A DNA stretch of 64,000 bases, taken from positions 1 to 64,000 of the forward strand of contig NZ_PJEO01000056.1 in the NCBI RefSeq assembly GCF_002843175.1, written 5' to 3'. The DNA comes from Confluentibacter flavum (GTDB lineage Bacteria; Bacteroidota; Bacteroidia; Flavobacteriales; Flavobacteriaceae). Positions 19,092 to 30,800 of the stretch are shown in pieces. The notes beneath the pieces were generated by a model. The model saw nothing but the letters and a program-made list of their open reading frames with translations, was not told the DNA's origin and made no database searches. Position 1 is the stretch's first letter, and every line of letters begins with the position of its first letter. Position numbers and translations under genes: made by a program.

Positions 19092-22000
19092 TTAAAATGA
19101 AGCCGTAACACCTAGATTATAAAATCTAGACTGTGGAGCTCCACCTATATTTAACTCCATTATATTACTGTAACGGGATATGGTTAATAAATTAGCCCCG
19201 CTTACATAGATCCCAATTTTATTAATAAATGCGTTTTTAAACATGCTTTCAGGAAAGTCATATGAAATCTGAACTTTAGAAAGATCTAATCTATCTGAAC
19301 TATACATCCAAAAATCTGAGGAACGATAATTATTATCACTATTAAAAGTAGTAAGTCTAGGGTAAGTTGCACTTTCTTTAGTGGCTTCGGTCCAACTATT
19401 ACGCACTTCAATTGAATACTTATCTTCTCCATCCATCCAGAAATAAGAATTGTTTTTCATTGAATAAGCACCTACTTGTCCTGTGGCTAAAGCAAAAAAT
19501 GTTAGGTTTTTCCACTTGGCTGTTAAATTAACGCCAAAAGTAAAAGGTGCTCCACTCCAGCCTGCTTTACCTAGATAAATCTCATCTTGAGAATTAATAA
19601 TCCCATCTCCATTTTGATCTTTATATTTTATATCTCCCGGTTGTATTTGACCAAATGTATGAGAAGGAGAATTGGCTATATCTGTAGCATCCATAAAAAA
19701 GCCTTCATTTTGAAGTCCCCATATGGCATCTAAAGGTTTCCCTTTTCGATACTGATAATCGTCTTCAAACATTTCAGCTCTCTTAGATGCCTTTGTATCA
19801 AAATAAGTTCCTGTGAACGCTAATGACCAATCCACCTGTCCGAAACTTTTGTTTAATCTTAAATCAAAATCAAAACCTATTCTATTATCATCATTATAGT
19901 TTACATAAGGTATAAAAGAAGTGTTTGGCCAACCTGTAGTAAAATAATTTGGATATAAAATGGATGCTTGAATGGCATTACCACTTACTTTACTGGTAAA
20001 AAACGAACTGTTCAATGTTATGGACTTATCAAAAAAAGACGCTTCGATACTTACATTTAGTTCTTCCTTTTTCGCAAATGTTAAATCTAAATTCTCACCT
20101 CTTCTAGAATCGGTTGTACGATTAAGAGCGCCGTCCCTCCAACTGTACCAAGCGCCATCTGTTTGAGAATATATACTTTCATATAGATAATAATTGTTTA
20201 TATCGAGATCGGTATGTAAAATACCTGCTGAAAACGATAGTTTTAAATTATCAACTACGTTACTATTCTTCAAGAAATCTTCTTCACTAAGTCTCCATCC
20301 TAAAGAGATGGAAGGTGATGTAGCATTACGCTGACCTTCAGCAAACTTTGCAGAATGAACAATTGCTTCTTTGAAATCAAAATAGTATATATCTTTATAA
20401 TTATATCCAAATTGCATACCTAAATTCGCATTGCTAATTCTATGATATACTTGTGAACGAGACTCTTGAAATCCATTAGCCAAAAGCATGGCTGAAATAT
20501 GGTGATCCTCGTCAAATGATTTATCATAATCAAACTGACCAGAAAAAGTAACAACTTGATTATAGGTGCTATTACTAATATTTTGTACACCAGACTTTGA
20601 GTCTTCTCCATATTTTGTAAGGCCTGTTATTTGATCAAATCCTGCATACGTATTCCAACTAGCTTGATATACTGCATAGTTGTTATTATAAGACTGATTG
20701 TATGATGTTTCGTAATCTACAGCAAACATCGATTTAAAAGTCAACCCCTCCAACAAATTTCCTAGATTAGCATTAATACCTGTATTAAATTGAAACTGCC
20801 GATTTGTATACGTATTATACCCACCTGCATAGATTGCCGCAAAAGGGTTTGTTTGATCCAACTGGGTCCCTCCTAATAAATATTTCCCATTAATAAGATA
20901 ATTACTATTGTTTATTAATGTTTCTGAAGCTATATCTCCATCTTCAATCAAATCTATAGGCAACAAAGGTGTGAATCTATAAGGCCTTAAAGTGGACGCA
21001 CTATTCCAATAATTAGTGTTTACACCTCTTCCATTATAATATATCGCATTTGCTCCTATATAAGCCGATATAAAGTCATTCACATCAAAATCTATATTTC
21101 CTCTAATATTGAACCTTTCGGTTTTATTATTTTTGGCTTCACCAAAATCCAACAAATCTCCTGCTGTTGAAAAATTAACAGTTGTATAATACCTAGTTGT
21201 ATTATTACCACCGGTAATTTCCATGTTGGCATCATTTCTGGTATAAAAATCACTTATATATTCGGGTGAATAATAATTCACATCGGCATATCTATAAGGA
21301 CTATTACCAGAAGCATGATTGTAAATAGTTTCATTAGTATATAATTCATCCAACCCATCATTAAGTCTTGCCTGATTGTAATAATTCATATATTCTGCAG
21401 ATCCTAAATACTTAGCAAAACGCTTAGGTGTTAAAATACCAGTATTTGCTCTTACTTTTATTTCCTGTTTTTGGTTATTCCCCTTTTTAGTAGTTATATA
21501 AATCACTCCTTTGGCAGCACGACTGCCATAAAGAGTAATAGCTGACACCCCTTTTAGAAAAGTAACTTGTTCAATTTCAGTAGGCAAAACAGTATTAGCA
21601 CTTCGGGGAATTCCATCTACAAGCACAAGTGCACCACCTGTTCCCCAAATGTTACCATTATAGCCTCCTACAAAAGCTTGCAAACCTTCTAAGCTATAAG
21701 TTGTGTAATTTTTATCAACAATCTCAGGCAAATTAACATATGAAATGCCTCCTAAAAGATCCTTTTCCTTTACTTTTCTAAATGCTACTTGCACTAATTC
21801 TTCAGCGAGATCAAGTTTTATTTCATTTAAATCTACAGTAACTATCACAGATTTACTCTCATAACCTGTTGCACTTACCAACAAGTTGCTATCTGAAAGT
21901 ACTGTAATTAAAAACCTTCCATCTAAATCTGTAATGGTTGAAACATTCCCATCCTGATCGCTTGTAATCACTACACCACTAAGAGGTTCCCCTTTAGCAC

Positions 22001-22112
22001 CTGTAACTACACCTTCAACATCAATTACATTATTATCTTGTGCAGCTAATAGTAATGGACAAAAAGCAATAATTACAAAACAAAAAACTATTTTTAGTTG
22101 TATATATTTCAT
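19092..22112 (-). CDS. xusC: SusC/RagA-family TonB-dependent transporter (XusC)
   Basis: 1006 residues. Signal peptide 1-24; carboxypeptidase-like beta-sandwich about 30-105 (DVEGVVTGAKGEPLSGVVITSD); plug domain with LVLVDGIPRS and LKGVSAITLYGSRAAKGVIYITTKKG; then the barrel, ending in a terminal aromatic residue (LGVTASF). It lacks the usual VGYG TonB-box-like motif and reads QVAFRKV instead, a difference from XusA. It pairs with XusD and would import xylan oligosaccharides using TonB energy. Confidence 0.92.
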   Translation of the reverse strand: MKYIQLKIVFCFVIIAFCPLLLAAQDNNVIDVEGVVTGAKGEPLSGVVITSDQDGNVSTITDLDGRFLITVLSDSNLLVSATGYESKSVIVTVDLNEIKLDLAEELVQVAFRKVKEKDLLGGISYVNLPEIVDKNYTTYSLEGLQAFVGGYNGNIWGTGGALVLVDGIPRSANTVLPTEIEQVTFLKGVSAITLYGSRAAKGVIYITTKKGNNQKQEIKVRANTGILTPKRFAKYLGSAEYMNYYNQARLNDGLDELYTNETIYNHASGNSPYRYADVNYYSPEYISDFYTRNDANMEITGGNNTTRYYTTVNFSTAGDLLDFGEAKNNKTERFNIRGNIDFDVNDFISAYIGANAIYYNGRGVNTNYWNSASTLRPYRFTPLLPIDLIEDGDIASETLINNSNYLINGKYLLGGTQLDQTNPFAAIYAGGYNTYTNRQFQFNTGINANLGNLLEGLTFKSMFAVDYETSYNQSYNNNYAVYQASWNTYAGFDQITGLTKYGEDSKSGVQNISNSTYNQVVTFSGQFDYDKSFDEDHHISAMLLANGFQESRSQVYHRISNANLGMQFGYNYKDIYYFDFKEAIVHSAKFAEGQRNATSPSISLGWRLSEEDFLKNSNVVDNLKLSFSAGILHTDLDINNYYLYESIYSQTDGAWYSWRDGALNRTTDSRRGENLDLTFAKKEELNVSIEASFFDKSITLNSSFFTSKVSGNAIQASILYPNYFTTGWPNTSFIPYVNYNDDNRIGFDFDLRLNKSFGQVDWSLAFTGTYFDTKASKRAEMFEDDYQYRKGKPLDAIWGLQNEGFFMDATDIANSPSHTFGQIQPGDIKYKDQNGDGIINSQDEIYLGKAGWSGAPFTFGVNLTAKWKNLTFFALATGQVGAYSMKNNSYFWMDGEDKYSIEVRNSWTEATKESATYPRLTTFNSDNNYRSSDFWMYSSDRLDLSKVQISYDFPESMFKNAFINKIGIYVSGANLLTISRYSNIMELNIGGAPQSRFYNLGVTASF

Positions 22113-22156
22113 TATTTTTTAGTTTGTGTTATAATTTTAAACATTATCAAATTTGA

Positions 22157-24046
22157 TTACCATCCAGGATTTTGAGGGAACTCTAAATACATATTCACAT
22201 CCACGTTCTTTAAAGGCAACCAGTAGTGCTTATCACTGAAATTACGTTCTAAAATAATTTCTTCATGTATGTTAGCTACTCTATTTAATGTTGGATCTTC
22301 TGTACTGAATTCTCCAACACGATCGAATTCAATCGATTTTTTTAAAGTGTACGGCGATTTGGTTAACAATAACCAACGTCGAAGATCATTAAAACGATGT
22401 CTCTCAAAAGCCAATTCCACTGCTCGTTCACGTCTTACTTCCTCCATAAAATCATTCATAGAGGCTAAAAATTTGCTAGCAACATGCCCTACACCAGCTC
22501 TGTCTCGAATAATATTTATGGCTTCTACTGCTGTTTTATTGTAGTTTGAAGAGGTTCCTGTAGGTGAACCAAAAGCTTGTGCTGCTGACTCAGCATACAT
22601 TAAATAAATATCTGACAATCTCATCCAAGGAAGATGTATGTTAAGGTTTGCTCCCCAGTCATAGCCTAAGTCATACTTATTAGCTGTTATTGGTATAAAC
22701 TTATAGAGCAAATAACCTGTTCTGCTTCCTGTGCTTATGTTTCTATAACTTCCTCCCGTATATAAATTTGCATAGCGATCTTGAACCACATTACTTGGCA
22801 TTGAGCCCAGAACTGTTTTAGCACCATCATAAATTATATCACTATAAAATCTAGGATCTCTATCTTTCCAAGGGTACTCCGGATCGTATCCAGACTCTGG
22901 ATCTGCCTGAGTTATATCTTTAATAGGTAAACCATTTTTCATTCCATAATAATTCACATAATTGGATGTTGGTAAAAACTTAACATCACCATCTGTAATT
23001 ACAGGAGCTGGCCCGTATTGTTTAGCTGTTCCCCAGGATGATGAATGTGCTCCCCAATATGGTCCTCTAAAAATAGCTTCTTCACCACCTGGTATTTGCC
23101 AGTTTTGTCCTGTAGTATAAAAATTATCGCTAATTTTTGAAAATGGCAATAATGCGTATGGGGATTCAGCACTTTCAGTTATGGTTAATAATTCACCAAA
23201 TGCATCTGCTGCCCTTTTACAAAAATCTGAATTATAAGTTTCACTTCCAGTTGAAGACTTATTCATTAAGGGACTTCCTGCCCATAAATAATTTTTACCC
23301 AAATAGCCTAAAGCCATTACTTTGTTTATACGTAAAGCATTTTTTCCTAGTGTTCTTTTTCCTACTGTTGTATTATCCCAATTTATAGGCAATAAATTAG
23401 CAGCCTGTCTTAAATCGGCACCAATTTTTTCGGCACATTCAGCATAACTAAGTCTTGGATAGGTTAACGGTTCATCGCTTGGCAAAACCGTATCTACATA
23501 TGGAAGACCTCCAAAATATTGGATAAACTGAAAATGAAACCAAGCTCTAAAAAACAATAATTGCCCTTTAACTAAATCTCTCTCTTCTTGTGTTGCGTCT
23601 GTTAATTTATCAAGATTTTCAAGTCCTAAATTAGCTTTACGAATGCCGTACCATCCATTCTTCCATAAATCTTTACTAAAACGATCATTTGATGTGTTTG
23701 CATTTGAAGCATTCATCCAGCCTGCTCCCCAACCATCGTGTTCATCCTGCCATCCCCAAAAATCTCCATTGTCTATTTTAACTCCAAAATGAAAATCACG
23801 CGCGGTGGACTGTATTTCATCTTCTCCCCAATTCCAAGAATTTGTCCAATATCTATTAGTAAAATCAGGAATACATTGGTAAAGCTCTTCAGTATAGCCT
23901 TGAAAATTTGTGAAGTTTTTAAAGGCCTCATCAGACGAGATATCGGTATCAGGATCTTTATCAAGATATTCTTCACAAGATACCGAAGTAAAAAACAGAC
24001 TTAAAATTAGGCTGTATTTAAATATAATTTTGATATTTTTTTTCAT
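22157..24046 (-). CDS. xusB: SusD/RagB-family glycan-binding lipoprotein (XusB)
   Basis: 629-residue lipoprotein with lipobox Cys24 followed by EEYLDKDP. SusD hallmarks: GQLLFFRAWFHFQFIQYFGGLPY in the N-terminal helices and RRERAVELAFERHRFNDLRRW near the end, plus the C-terminal YLEFPQNPGW tail. It binds oligosaccharide at the surface and docks on XusA, encoded 12 bp upstream. In the P. bryantii and Bacteroides xylan systems this first SusD is the main xylan binder; that role is inferred here from order. Confidence 0.92.
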   Translation of the reverse strand: MKKNIKIIFKYSLILSLFFTSVSCEEYLDKDPDTDISSDEAFKNFTNFQGYTEELYQCIPDFTNRYWTNSWNWGEDEIQSTARDFHFGVKIDNGDFWGWQDEHDGWGAGWMNASNANTSNDRFSKDLWKNGWYGIRKANLGLENLDKLTDATQEERDLVKGQLLFFRAWFHFQFIQYFGGLPYVDTVLPSDEPLTYPRLSYAECAEKIGADLRQAANLLPINWDNTTVGKRTLGKNALRINKVMALGYLGKNYLWAGSPLMNKSSTGSETYNSDFCKRAADAFGELLTITESAESPYALLPFSKISDNFYTTGQNWQIPGGEEAIFRGPYWGAHSSSWGTAKQYGPAPVITDGDVKFLPTSNYVNYYGMKNGLPIKDITQADPESGYDPEYPWKDRDPRFYSDIIYDGAKTVLGSMPSNVVQDRYANLYTGGSYRNISTGSRTGYLLYKFIPITANKYDLGYDWGANLNIHLPWMRLSDIYLMYAESAAQAFGSPTGTSSNYNKTAVEAINIIRDRAGVGHVASKFLASMNDFMEEVRRERAVELAFERHRFNDLRRWLLLTKSPYTLKKSIEFDRVGEFSTEDPTLNRVANIHEEIILERNFSDKHYWLPLKNVDVNMYLEFPQNPGW

Positions 24047-24058
24047 AATATTAAGCGT

Positions 24059-27000
24059 TTAAAATGTTATGTTAACTCCTAAGTTAAAACGTCTTGCTGT
24101 TGGGTAAGCTCCTTGTGAAGCCCATCCTGTTCCTGCAAAATTCCCTTCTCTATCGTCTGGCATATCTGACCATAAAAACAAGTTGTTTCCATTTACATAT
24201 ACCTTTAAATCATTAACGCTTAATGATTTTACCCAATTTGAATTTGAATCGAACGTATAACCTATTTCAGCATTTTTTAATCTTAGATAAGAACCGTCAT
24301 AAAAAAAACGATTAGCACTTGTATAGCCTCCATTTGGAGTTGAAAGCCATCTTGGTACTGGAACTGCACCGTTTATATTATCTCTTGACCAATAACTGTC
24401 AACTTCATATACCACATGATTTTGTGATGATAAACTATTAAGTACCACTTGACGGGAAACATTATTAACCCCATAAAATTGAACAAAACCACTAAACCCC
24501 TTCCAATTGAACCCAACAGTTGTATTAAAAGTGTTTTGAGGTCTACCAGAAAAACCATAAGGTATATTATCATACGTGTCAATAATACCATCTGCATTAA
24601 AATCTAATACAGCATAATTACCGGGTAATTTTTGGTCATCATTTGTATTATGTATAGTTGATGCATAAAGTTCATCCCAATTATTATAATATCCATGGGA
24701 CACATAAGAATATGCTTGTCCTATTTGTCTGTTTTCTTGTTTCTGGTAATCTGGTAATAATTGTGGGTCATCTGCATAAAGGACCTTGTCTTTTGCATGG
24801 GTTACGTTAAAGTTGGACCATAAATTCAATCCGTTTTCAAACGTATGATTTAACTTAATTTCTAATTCAAACCCTTGGTTACGAACCCTACCTAGGTTTG
24901 CTACAGGCGCTTGAGTTCCATAATAACTAGGAATAGCCCTACTATTACCCTGTATCAAAATATCACTACGATCATCCTTAAAGTAATCAAAAGTACCAGT
25001 AAGGAAACCTTTAAAAAACCCAAAATCTAAACCAATATTTGATTTTTTAACTTTCTCCCAATGAATCTCTGGATTTCCAACAGCCGTTTCACGATACCAA
25101 GTGTAAGGACTTGACTCGGCCGATTGCCCTGTAGTACCTAAAATTGAATTCCCTCCATAGCCCCATTGGGTTAGATAAAGAAATCTTCCATTTATATTGT
25201 CATCACCAATTTCACCATATGATGCACGTATTTTAAACATATCAACAAACGAAAGTGATTCCATAAATTTTTCTCTTGAAATTATCCAACCAAGACCACC
25301 TGAAGAGAAAAATGCAAATCTATTTTCTTTGTTAAACTTTTCAGAACCATTATAAGCACCATTGTACTCTAACAAATATTTATCAGCATATGAATATGTA
25401 GTACGAAATACCCAGTCTTCCCTGTAATTAGGAATTTGACTTCCCGTAGCGAATTCGTTACGATTAACGAGTCCCATAGCAGTAATGTTATGCTTATCAA
25501 TTTTTACGTTATAATCAAGTTGTAATTGATAAAAAAGCCTTCTATAAGAAGCTCCATTTTGCACATTCCCTCCTGTTGTAGACCACTTTACACCTTCTTG
25601 AAAATCAAATCTATTATTAGAATCGAAAGCCCTTTTATACGTTGGTAAACCAGTTACAGGGTCAATCCATTTTTCTTGAATGTCATTATACAAGTCATTT
25701 ACTCCCCTATTTCCTTCTGAAAAGGTATTGTCTAAAGCAAGTATGCCTTTGGCGCTTAAGCCTTTAACAAGCATATCCAAACTTTGGTCTATAGTAAAAT
25801 CTGTTGTAAGTTTTGTTGTTGTTCTATATTGAATACCACTAATTGCTAAGTTTCTTACTGAATTAGAGGCTTTGCCCTCGTTCGGCGCAAAATATCCCCA
25901 TGATCCATCTGAATATCTTGGTAAAAAAACATCTGCAGCAGTAGAATAAGCAGCGTCCCACATAGTATATTCAGAACCGCTTGCTCCCCAAGGGTTTTTC
26001 ATTACACCATGAGAACCAGATAAATTAACCCTTAAATTAGTTGATGAAGTTATTTTAAAATCTAAATTAGATCTTACGTTCAACCTATTAAAGCCGTAGC
26101 CTGGGTCATATCCTCTTCCATTATCATAATCTTTAAAAAGATCTCCTTCACGAAGAAAATCCACACCTGCAAAATACTTTACAGATTCAGTACCTCCATT
26201 AACATTTATGCTAGCATTATAAGACATTGTAAAATCCTTGAATAAAATATCTGCCCAATCAACATTAGGATACCTTTCAGATTCTTCCAGGTTTGCGGGA
26301 TTTCTATATTTATCAATAATATCAAATGGTAGATAATCATTCCAGCTTTCAGGGCTTAACGACAATTCATTCTCAATAGCATCATTTTTAACCATTAATG
26401 CATCGAAAGCATCATATTTGCCAGGCAACTTAGAAGGCACTTTCATTGTTGTATTTGCTCGAAACCTAATTTGAGCTTTTCCAATACGACCTCTTTTCGT
26501 TGTAATAAGAATTACCCCATTTGCTCCCCTAACACCATAAACAGCGGTTGCTGATGCATCCTTTAAAACGGTTAAGGTTTCCACTTCACTAATTGCAACA
26601 CTATTCATGGAGCGTTCTACGCCATCAACTAAAATAAGTGGAGAAGACCCATTCCATGTGCTTTGACCACGAATAAGAATTTGAGGATCTTCCTCTCCAG
26701 GCATACCTGTACTGGATGTAGTAATAACACCCGGAGTGTTTCCTGTTAATGCAGCACCGATACTGGACACACCTCCAGCTTGTTCCAATGTTTCGCCGGA
26801 AACTTGAGCAATTGATGCTACAACACTAGCCTTCCTCTGTTTTCCGTACCCTACTAAAACAACTTCCTCTAATGATGTTTCATCACTTTGCAGTATGACA
26901 TTAATTGTAGTGTTGTCTCCTACATTTATCTCTCTAGTTTTAAAACCAATGTAGCTAAACGCCAAAACAGCATTAGCAGAAGGAACCCTTAGTGTGAATT

Positions 27001-27223
27001 CCCCCTCAAAATCGGTAATTGTTCCTATCCCGACAGCACCTTTTAAAATAACATTTACCCCAATAAGTGGTTCGCCCGTAATTTCGTCAGTTACCATACC
27101 AGTAATAACTTTTTCGTCTTGGGCATGCGCCTGCATTCCAAGCAACAGCAGAAACGTTCCAAGCAACCAAATCCTGTTTAGGAACCATAGCTTCATAAAT
27201 AACAATTGTGTAATTTTAAACAT
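24059..27223 (-). CDS. xusA: SusC/RagA-family TonB-dependent transporter (XusA)
   Basis: 1054 residues. A second in-frame ATG nine codons in (27196) gives a cleaner signal peptide (MKLWFLNRIW to AHAQ) and may be the true start. Carboxypeptidase-like domain VITGMVTDEITGEPLIGVNVILKG; motif EEVVLVGYGKQRKASVVASIA; plug with ILVDGVERSMNSV and LKDASATAVYGVRGANGVILITTKRG; barrel ending in LGVNITF. It is the first gene of the operon. The 593-bp upstream gap must hold the main promoter and the sensor's binding site. Confidence 0.93.
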   Translation of the reverse strand: MFKITQLLFMKLWFLNRIWLLGTFLLLLGMQAHAQDEKVITGMVTDEITGEPLIGVNVILKGAVGIGTITDFEGEFTLRVPSANAVLAFSYIGFKTREINVGDNTTINVILQSDETSLEEVVLVGYGKQRKASVVASIAQVSGETLEQAGGVSSIGAALTGNTPGVITTSSTGMPGEEDPQILIRGQSTWNGSSPLILVDGVERSMNSVAISEVETLTVLKDASATAVYGVRGANGVILITTKRGRIGKAQIRFRANTTMKVPSKLPGKYDAFDALMVKNDAIENELSLSPESWNDYLPFDIIDKYRNPANLEESERYPNVDWADILFKDFTMSYNASINVNGGTESVKYFAGVDFLREGDLFKDYDNGRGYDPGYGFNRLNVRSNLDFKITSSTNLRVNLSGSHGVMKNPWGASGSEYTMWDAAYSTAADVFLPRYSDGSWGYFAPNEGKASNSVRNLAISGIQYRTTTKLTTDFTIDQSLDMLVKGLSAKGILALDNTFSEGNRGVNDLYNDIQEKWIDPVTGLPTYKRAFDSNNRFDFQEGVKWSTTGGNVQNGASYRRLFYQLQLDYNVKIDKHNITAMGLVNRNEFATGSQIPNYREDWVFRTTYSYADKYLLEYNGAYNGSEKFNKENRFAFFSSGGLGWIISREKFMESLSFVDMFKIRASYGEIGDDNINGRFLYLTQWGYGGNSILGTTGQSAESSPYTWYRETAVGNPEIHWEKVKKSNIGLDFGFFKGFLTGTFDYFKDDRSDILIQGNSRAIPSYYGTQAPVANLGRVRNQGFELEIKLNHTFENGLNLWSNFNVTHAKDKVLYADDPQLLPDYQKQENRQIGQAYSYVSHGYYNNWDELYASTIHNTNDDQKLPGNYAVLDFNADGIIDTYDNIPYGFSGRPQNTFNTTVGFNWKGFSGFVQFYGVNNVSRQVVLNSLSSQNHVVYEVDSYWSRDNINGAVPVPRWLSTPNGGYTSANRFFYDGSYLRLKNAEIGYTFDSNSNWVKSLSVNDLKVYVNGNNLFLWSDMPDDREGNFAGTGWASQGAYPTARRFNLGVNITF

Positions 27224-27816
27224 TCTATTAATTTTTGTTAGTTAATTAAAGTGAGATTTCGCATATATATAAAGAGAACATAGTATTAAGCCTTACCTAC
27301 TTTGTACTCTTTTTGTTGTATTGTGTTCCACACTTGATATACTTATTTAGTTTGTTTGGGTTTCCCCATAAAATTGACCGATAATTGTGTTTACTAAGTT
27401 GATTTTAAATGCCTCCTTTTCTATTGGCAAGCACTGTTAACAAAACCTTAATGAAACCTTAATAAAAACATAATTATTAGACAGAAACAAAAGTGTAAAA
27501 TTTACACTAAGACACCTTTAACAAATTGGACATTCTCTTTAATTCCTAGGCTAATAGGGTGTTATTTTTGTTTTAAAATGAAGTTTATTTGAATTAACCA
27601 GAGTTTTATCAGTAGTCTAATGAATTTGATAGTTAGGTTAAAATGGGATATGAATTAGTTAAAATAGCACTTGTTTAATTCCGCTTTTTTAATCGAAAAT
27701 ATTTAGAAGCTATTGGGGGAAGATTGAAGAAAATCTTCTCACAAATAATACAATATAATAATGTAAACTTAACGCGTTATTTGGCCTGTAAAAGTTATGA
27801 TAATAAACTTTGGGAA
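27224..27816. other. Promoter region upstream of the xylan operon
   Basis: 593 bp between xusA and its likely regulator gene, both transcribed leftward, so it carries the regulator's 3' end signals and the xusA promoter with operator. It is AT-rich with no gene. The clearest structure is an 11-bp tandem repeat at 27443-27464. No confident TAnnTTTG box was found on the minus strand. Confidence 0.5.
27443..27464. repeat. Tandem 11-bp repeat, candidate regulator site
   Basis: AAACCTTAATG directly followed by AAACCTTAATA. The period equals one helical turn, as expected for an AraC-type domain binding direct repeats, and it sits 220 bp upstream of xusA. Its role is inferred only. Confidence 0.35.
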
Positions 27817-30800
27817 TCAATCAAGGAATCGTTGATCCAAAAACTCTGAAGGTGCCCTACCGTATTCTTCTTTAAAGCTTGTCGTGAAATAGGAAGCCGA
27901 GTTAAAGCCTGTCATATAAGCAATCTCCTTAAGTGTATAATTTTGGGCTTCCATCAATTTCAAGGCTTCTTTTACACGTACTATCCTAATGAAACCCACA
28001 ACAGATTTACCTGTAAGAGCCTTAATTTTACGATATATTTGCTTGTGGCTTAAATTAAAAACTTCTGCCATCTGAGTCACACCAATTTCAGAATCTTGAA
28101 TATTTTCAACTATATAATCGATGGCTTTTTGTAAAAATGCCTTATCTATATCATTTTTCGCCACCATGTTAGGCATTAGATATACATTTTGGCTAAACTG
28201 GGCATATAATTTCTGACGAGAATCGATAATCTGGTTAACTTGTGCTATTAAAAAGCGAATACTAAAAGGTTTTGTAATATAAACATCTGCTCCAAAACCA
28301 ATCCCAAGAACCTGATCGTCTATTGATGTTTTAGCCGTAAGTAGTATGAATGGAATATGGCTGGTTTCAAGATTAGACTTTATGTCGTTACAAAACTCTG
28401 TACCTGTTTTAACAGGCATTGCTATATCACTCACAATTAGATCTGGCCCTGCCTCAAGAGCCTTTTCATACCCTTGTTTTCCATTGATTGCTTCAATGAC
28501 CGTAAAATAATTCCCTAATTCCATGGCCAAATAATTCCTCAATTCATCATTGTCTTCAACAATTAATATTGCAGATTTTGAACGGTCTATATCGGTTGCT
28601 TCATGACTATGTTCTTCTTCAATATAATCTTGCTGATCTATTATAGCTACCTGTTTGCTACCTAACGGTATTGGGTTTTCAATAATTTCATTGTCGAAAT
28701 AACTTTGCTTATCTATTGGGATTTGTATTATAAAACTTGTTTTGTCCCCAAACTTACTTTCTACTTTTATAGATCCTCGATGAAGTTTTATCAAGCCCTT
28801 AGTTAGTGAGAGCCCAATGCCTGTACCTGAATTATCAATTTTTGAAGTGGATGTTGCTTGATAAAACTTATCAAAAATAAGGGGCAATTCATTTTCTGGA
28901 ATTCCTATTCCAGTATCTGTTACCTGTATTTCAATAAAACGTGTTTGATTAGCATTTTCACCAACTTTATGCCTTAAATCAATCAATAGGCGTATTCGGC
29001 CTTCATGAGGCGTAAACTTAAAGGCATTTGATAAAAGGTTTATCAATACTTTTTCCAACTTATCATGGTCGAACCAACCATTTATATGGGATTCTGTAGT
29101 ATTCACTTCAAAGCTGATATTCTTTTTTTCTGCCAAGTCATAAAAACTAGATGCTAAACCTTTAATAAAACTGACCAACTCCCTTTCTTGGACACTAAGC
29201 CCCAATTTAGCACTTTCCATTTTACTGAAATCCATCAGTTCATTGATCAATCGCAACATTTTACCTGAACTGTTTTGGATTGTTTTCAAACCCTTTTTTA
29301 CTGACTTCGGTAATTCTTCCATTCCCATAAGCTTTTCCAATGGCATAGCTATAAGGCTTAAGGGCGTTCTAAACTCATGAGAAATGTTTGTGAAAAATTG
29401 TGTTTTTGATTCTAACAATTCGTGATCCTTTTCACGTGCCAACTTTTCTACAGCGAGCTGATTCCTGATTTTTATACGTTCTATCCTTAAGTTAACAAAG
29501 AAAAAAATGATCGAACCAATTAATACAAGATAGAAGAGTTTAGCCCACCATGTTAACCATATAATGGGTTTAATGGTGATACCTAAACTAAGAGGGCTAA
29601 CATCCATAGACTCTCCCTGACTCAATACCTTAACCAAAAACACATAATTACCAGGGTCGATATTCGTATAGGAGGCACTTGTGCCAGAACCGATGCAAAT
29701 CCATTCTTTGTCGAAACCTTCCAACATATAGCAATAATCATACGTATACGAAGGTTCAAAATTGATTGCTGCAAAATTTAGGGTAAATGAACGTTGTTCG
29801 TATGAAAGTTCAATATTTTGAGTTAGACCAATCGGTTTATCTAAAGGGGAGTTAGGTTCATCAATACCAACATGCTTATTATTAATCTTTAGGTCTGTAA
29901 AATACATTTTAGGTATGGATGGTGTGATGCTTATGCTATCTGGATAAAATACGTTCATCCCTTTATTGTTACCAAAAAACAACTTACCCTTACTTGTAGC
30001 CAAACTGGCATTATCTAAAAAACTGTTTGACAACAGACCGTCTGATTTGGTATACTTTTTAAAAGATGTTGTTTCTGGATTAAATTTAGCAAGACCCATG
30101 TTACTGCTAATCCATAGGTTATCTGAAGCATCCGTGACCAGCCCTCTAATCATATCACCTGCTAGACCATCTTTCTTGCGAAAAGATTTAAAAAAATCAT
30201 CACCCTTTTTCTTCATATTCAATCCACTATCGGCAGTCCCAATCCACAAATTATCTTCAGCATCTACAACTAACGACTGGATAACATTACTATTAAGACC
30301 ATTAGGATTATATTTATTTTGATAAAACACGTTGTAATTAAATGAATGGTTGTTTAATCTAGTGAGTTCATATAGACCATATAATGTGCCCACCCATAAA
30401 GAGCCTTTGCTGTCTTCCGCTAAAGAACTGATGAACGAAATATTGGAAATACTATTGGTTTGTTGTTCTTCCTTCAGACTTACAAACTCATCTGTTTCTT
30501 TATTATGATAAAACAGGCCACTACCATAAGTTCCTGCCCAAACTATTCCCTTTCGATCTTCAAAAAGCACAGACGGTTTATTGTCACCAAAACCTTTAGA
30601 TATAAGACTGTACTTCTTTACTGCCTTCGTTTCTGTCCTTAACTTATATAGACCTTCGCCAGTACTAATCCATAAGTTATTTGAAGCATCAAAAACCATT
30701 GAGGTTATCTTGATTGAAGCAAACTTACCTTTGATTCCTTCATAATAATTAAGCTTATTAGTTTTCACATCAAGTCTAATCAAACCCATACTATTACAAG

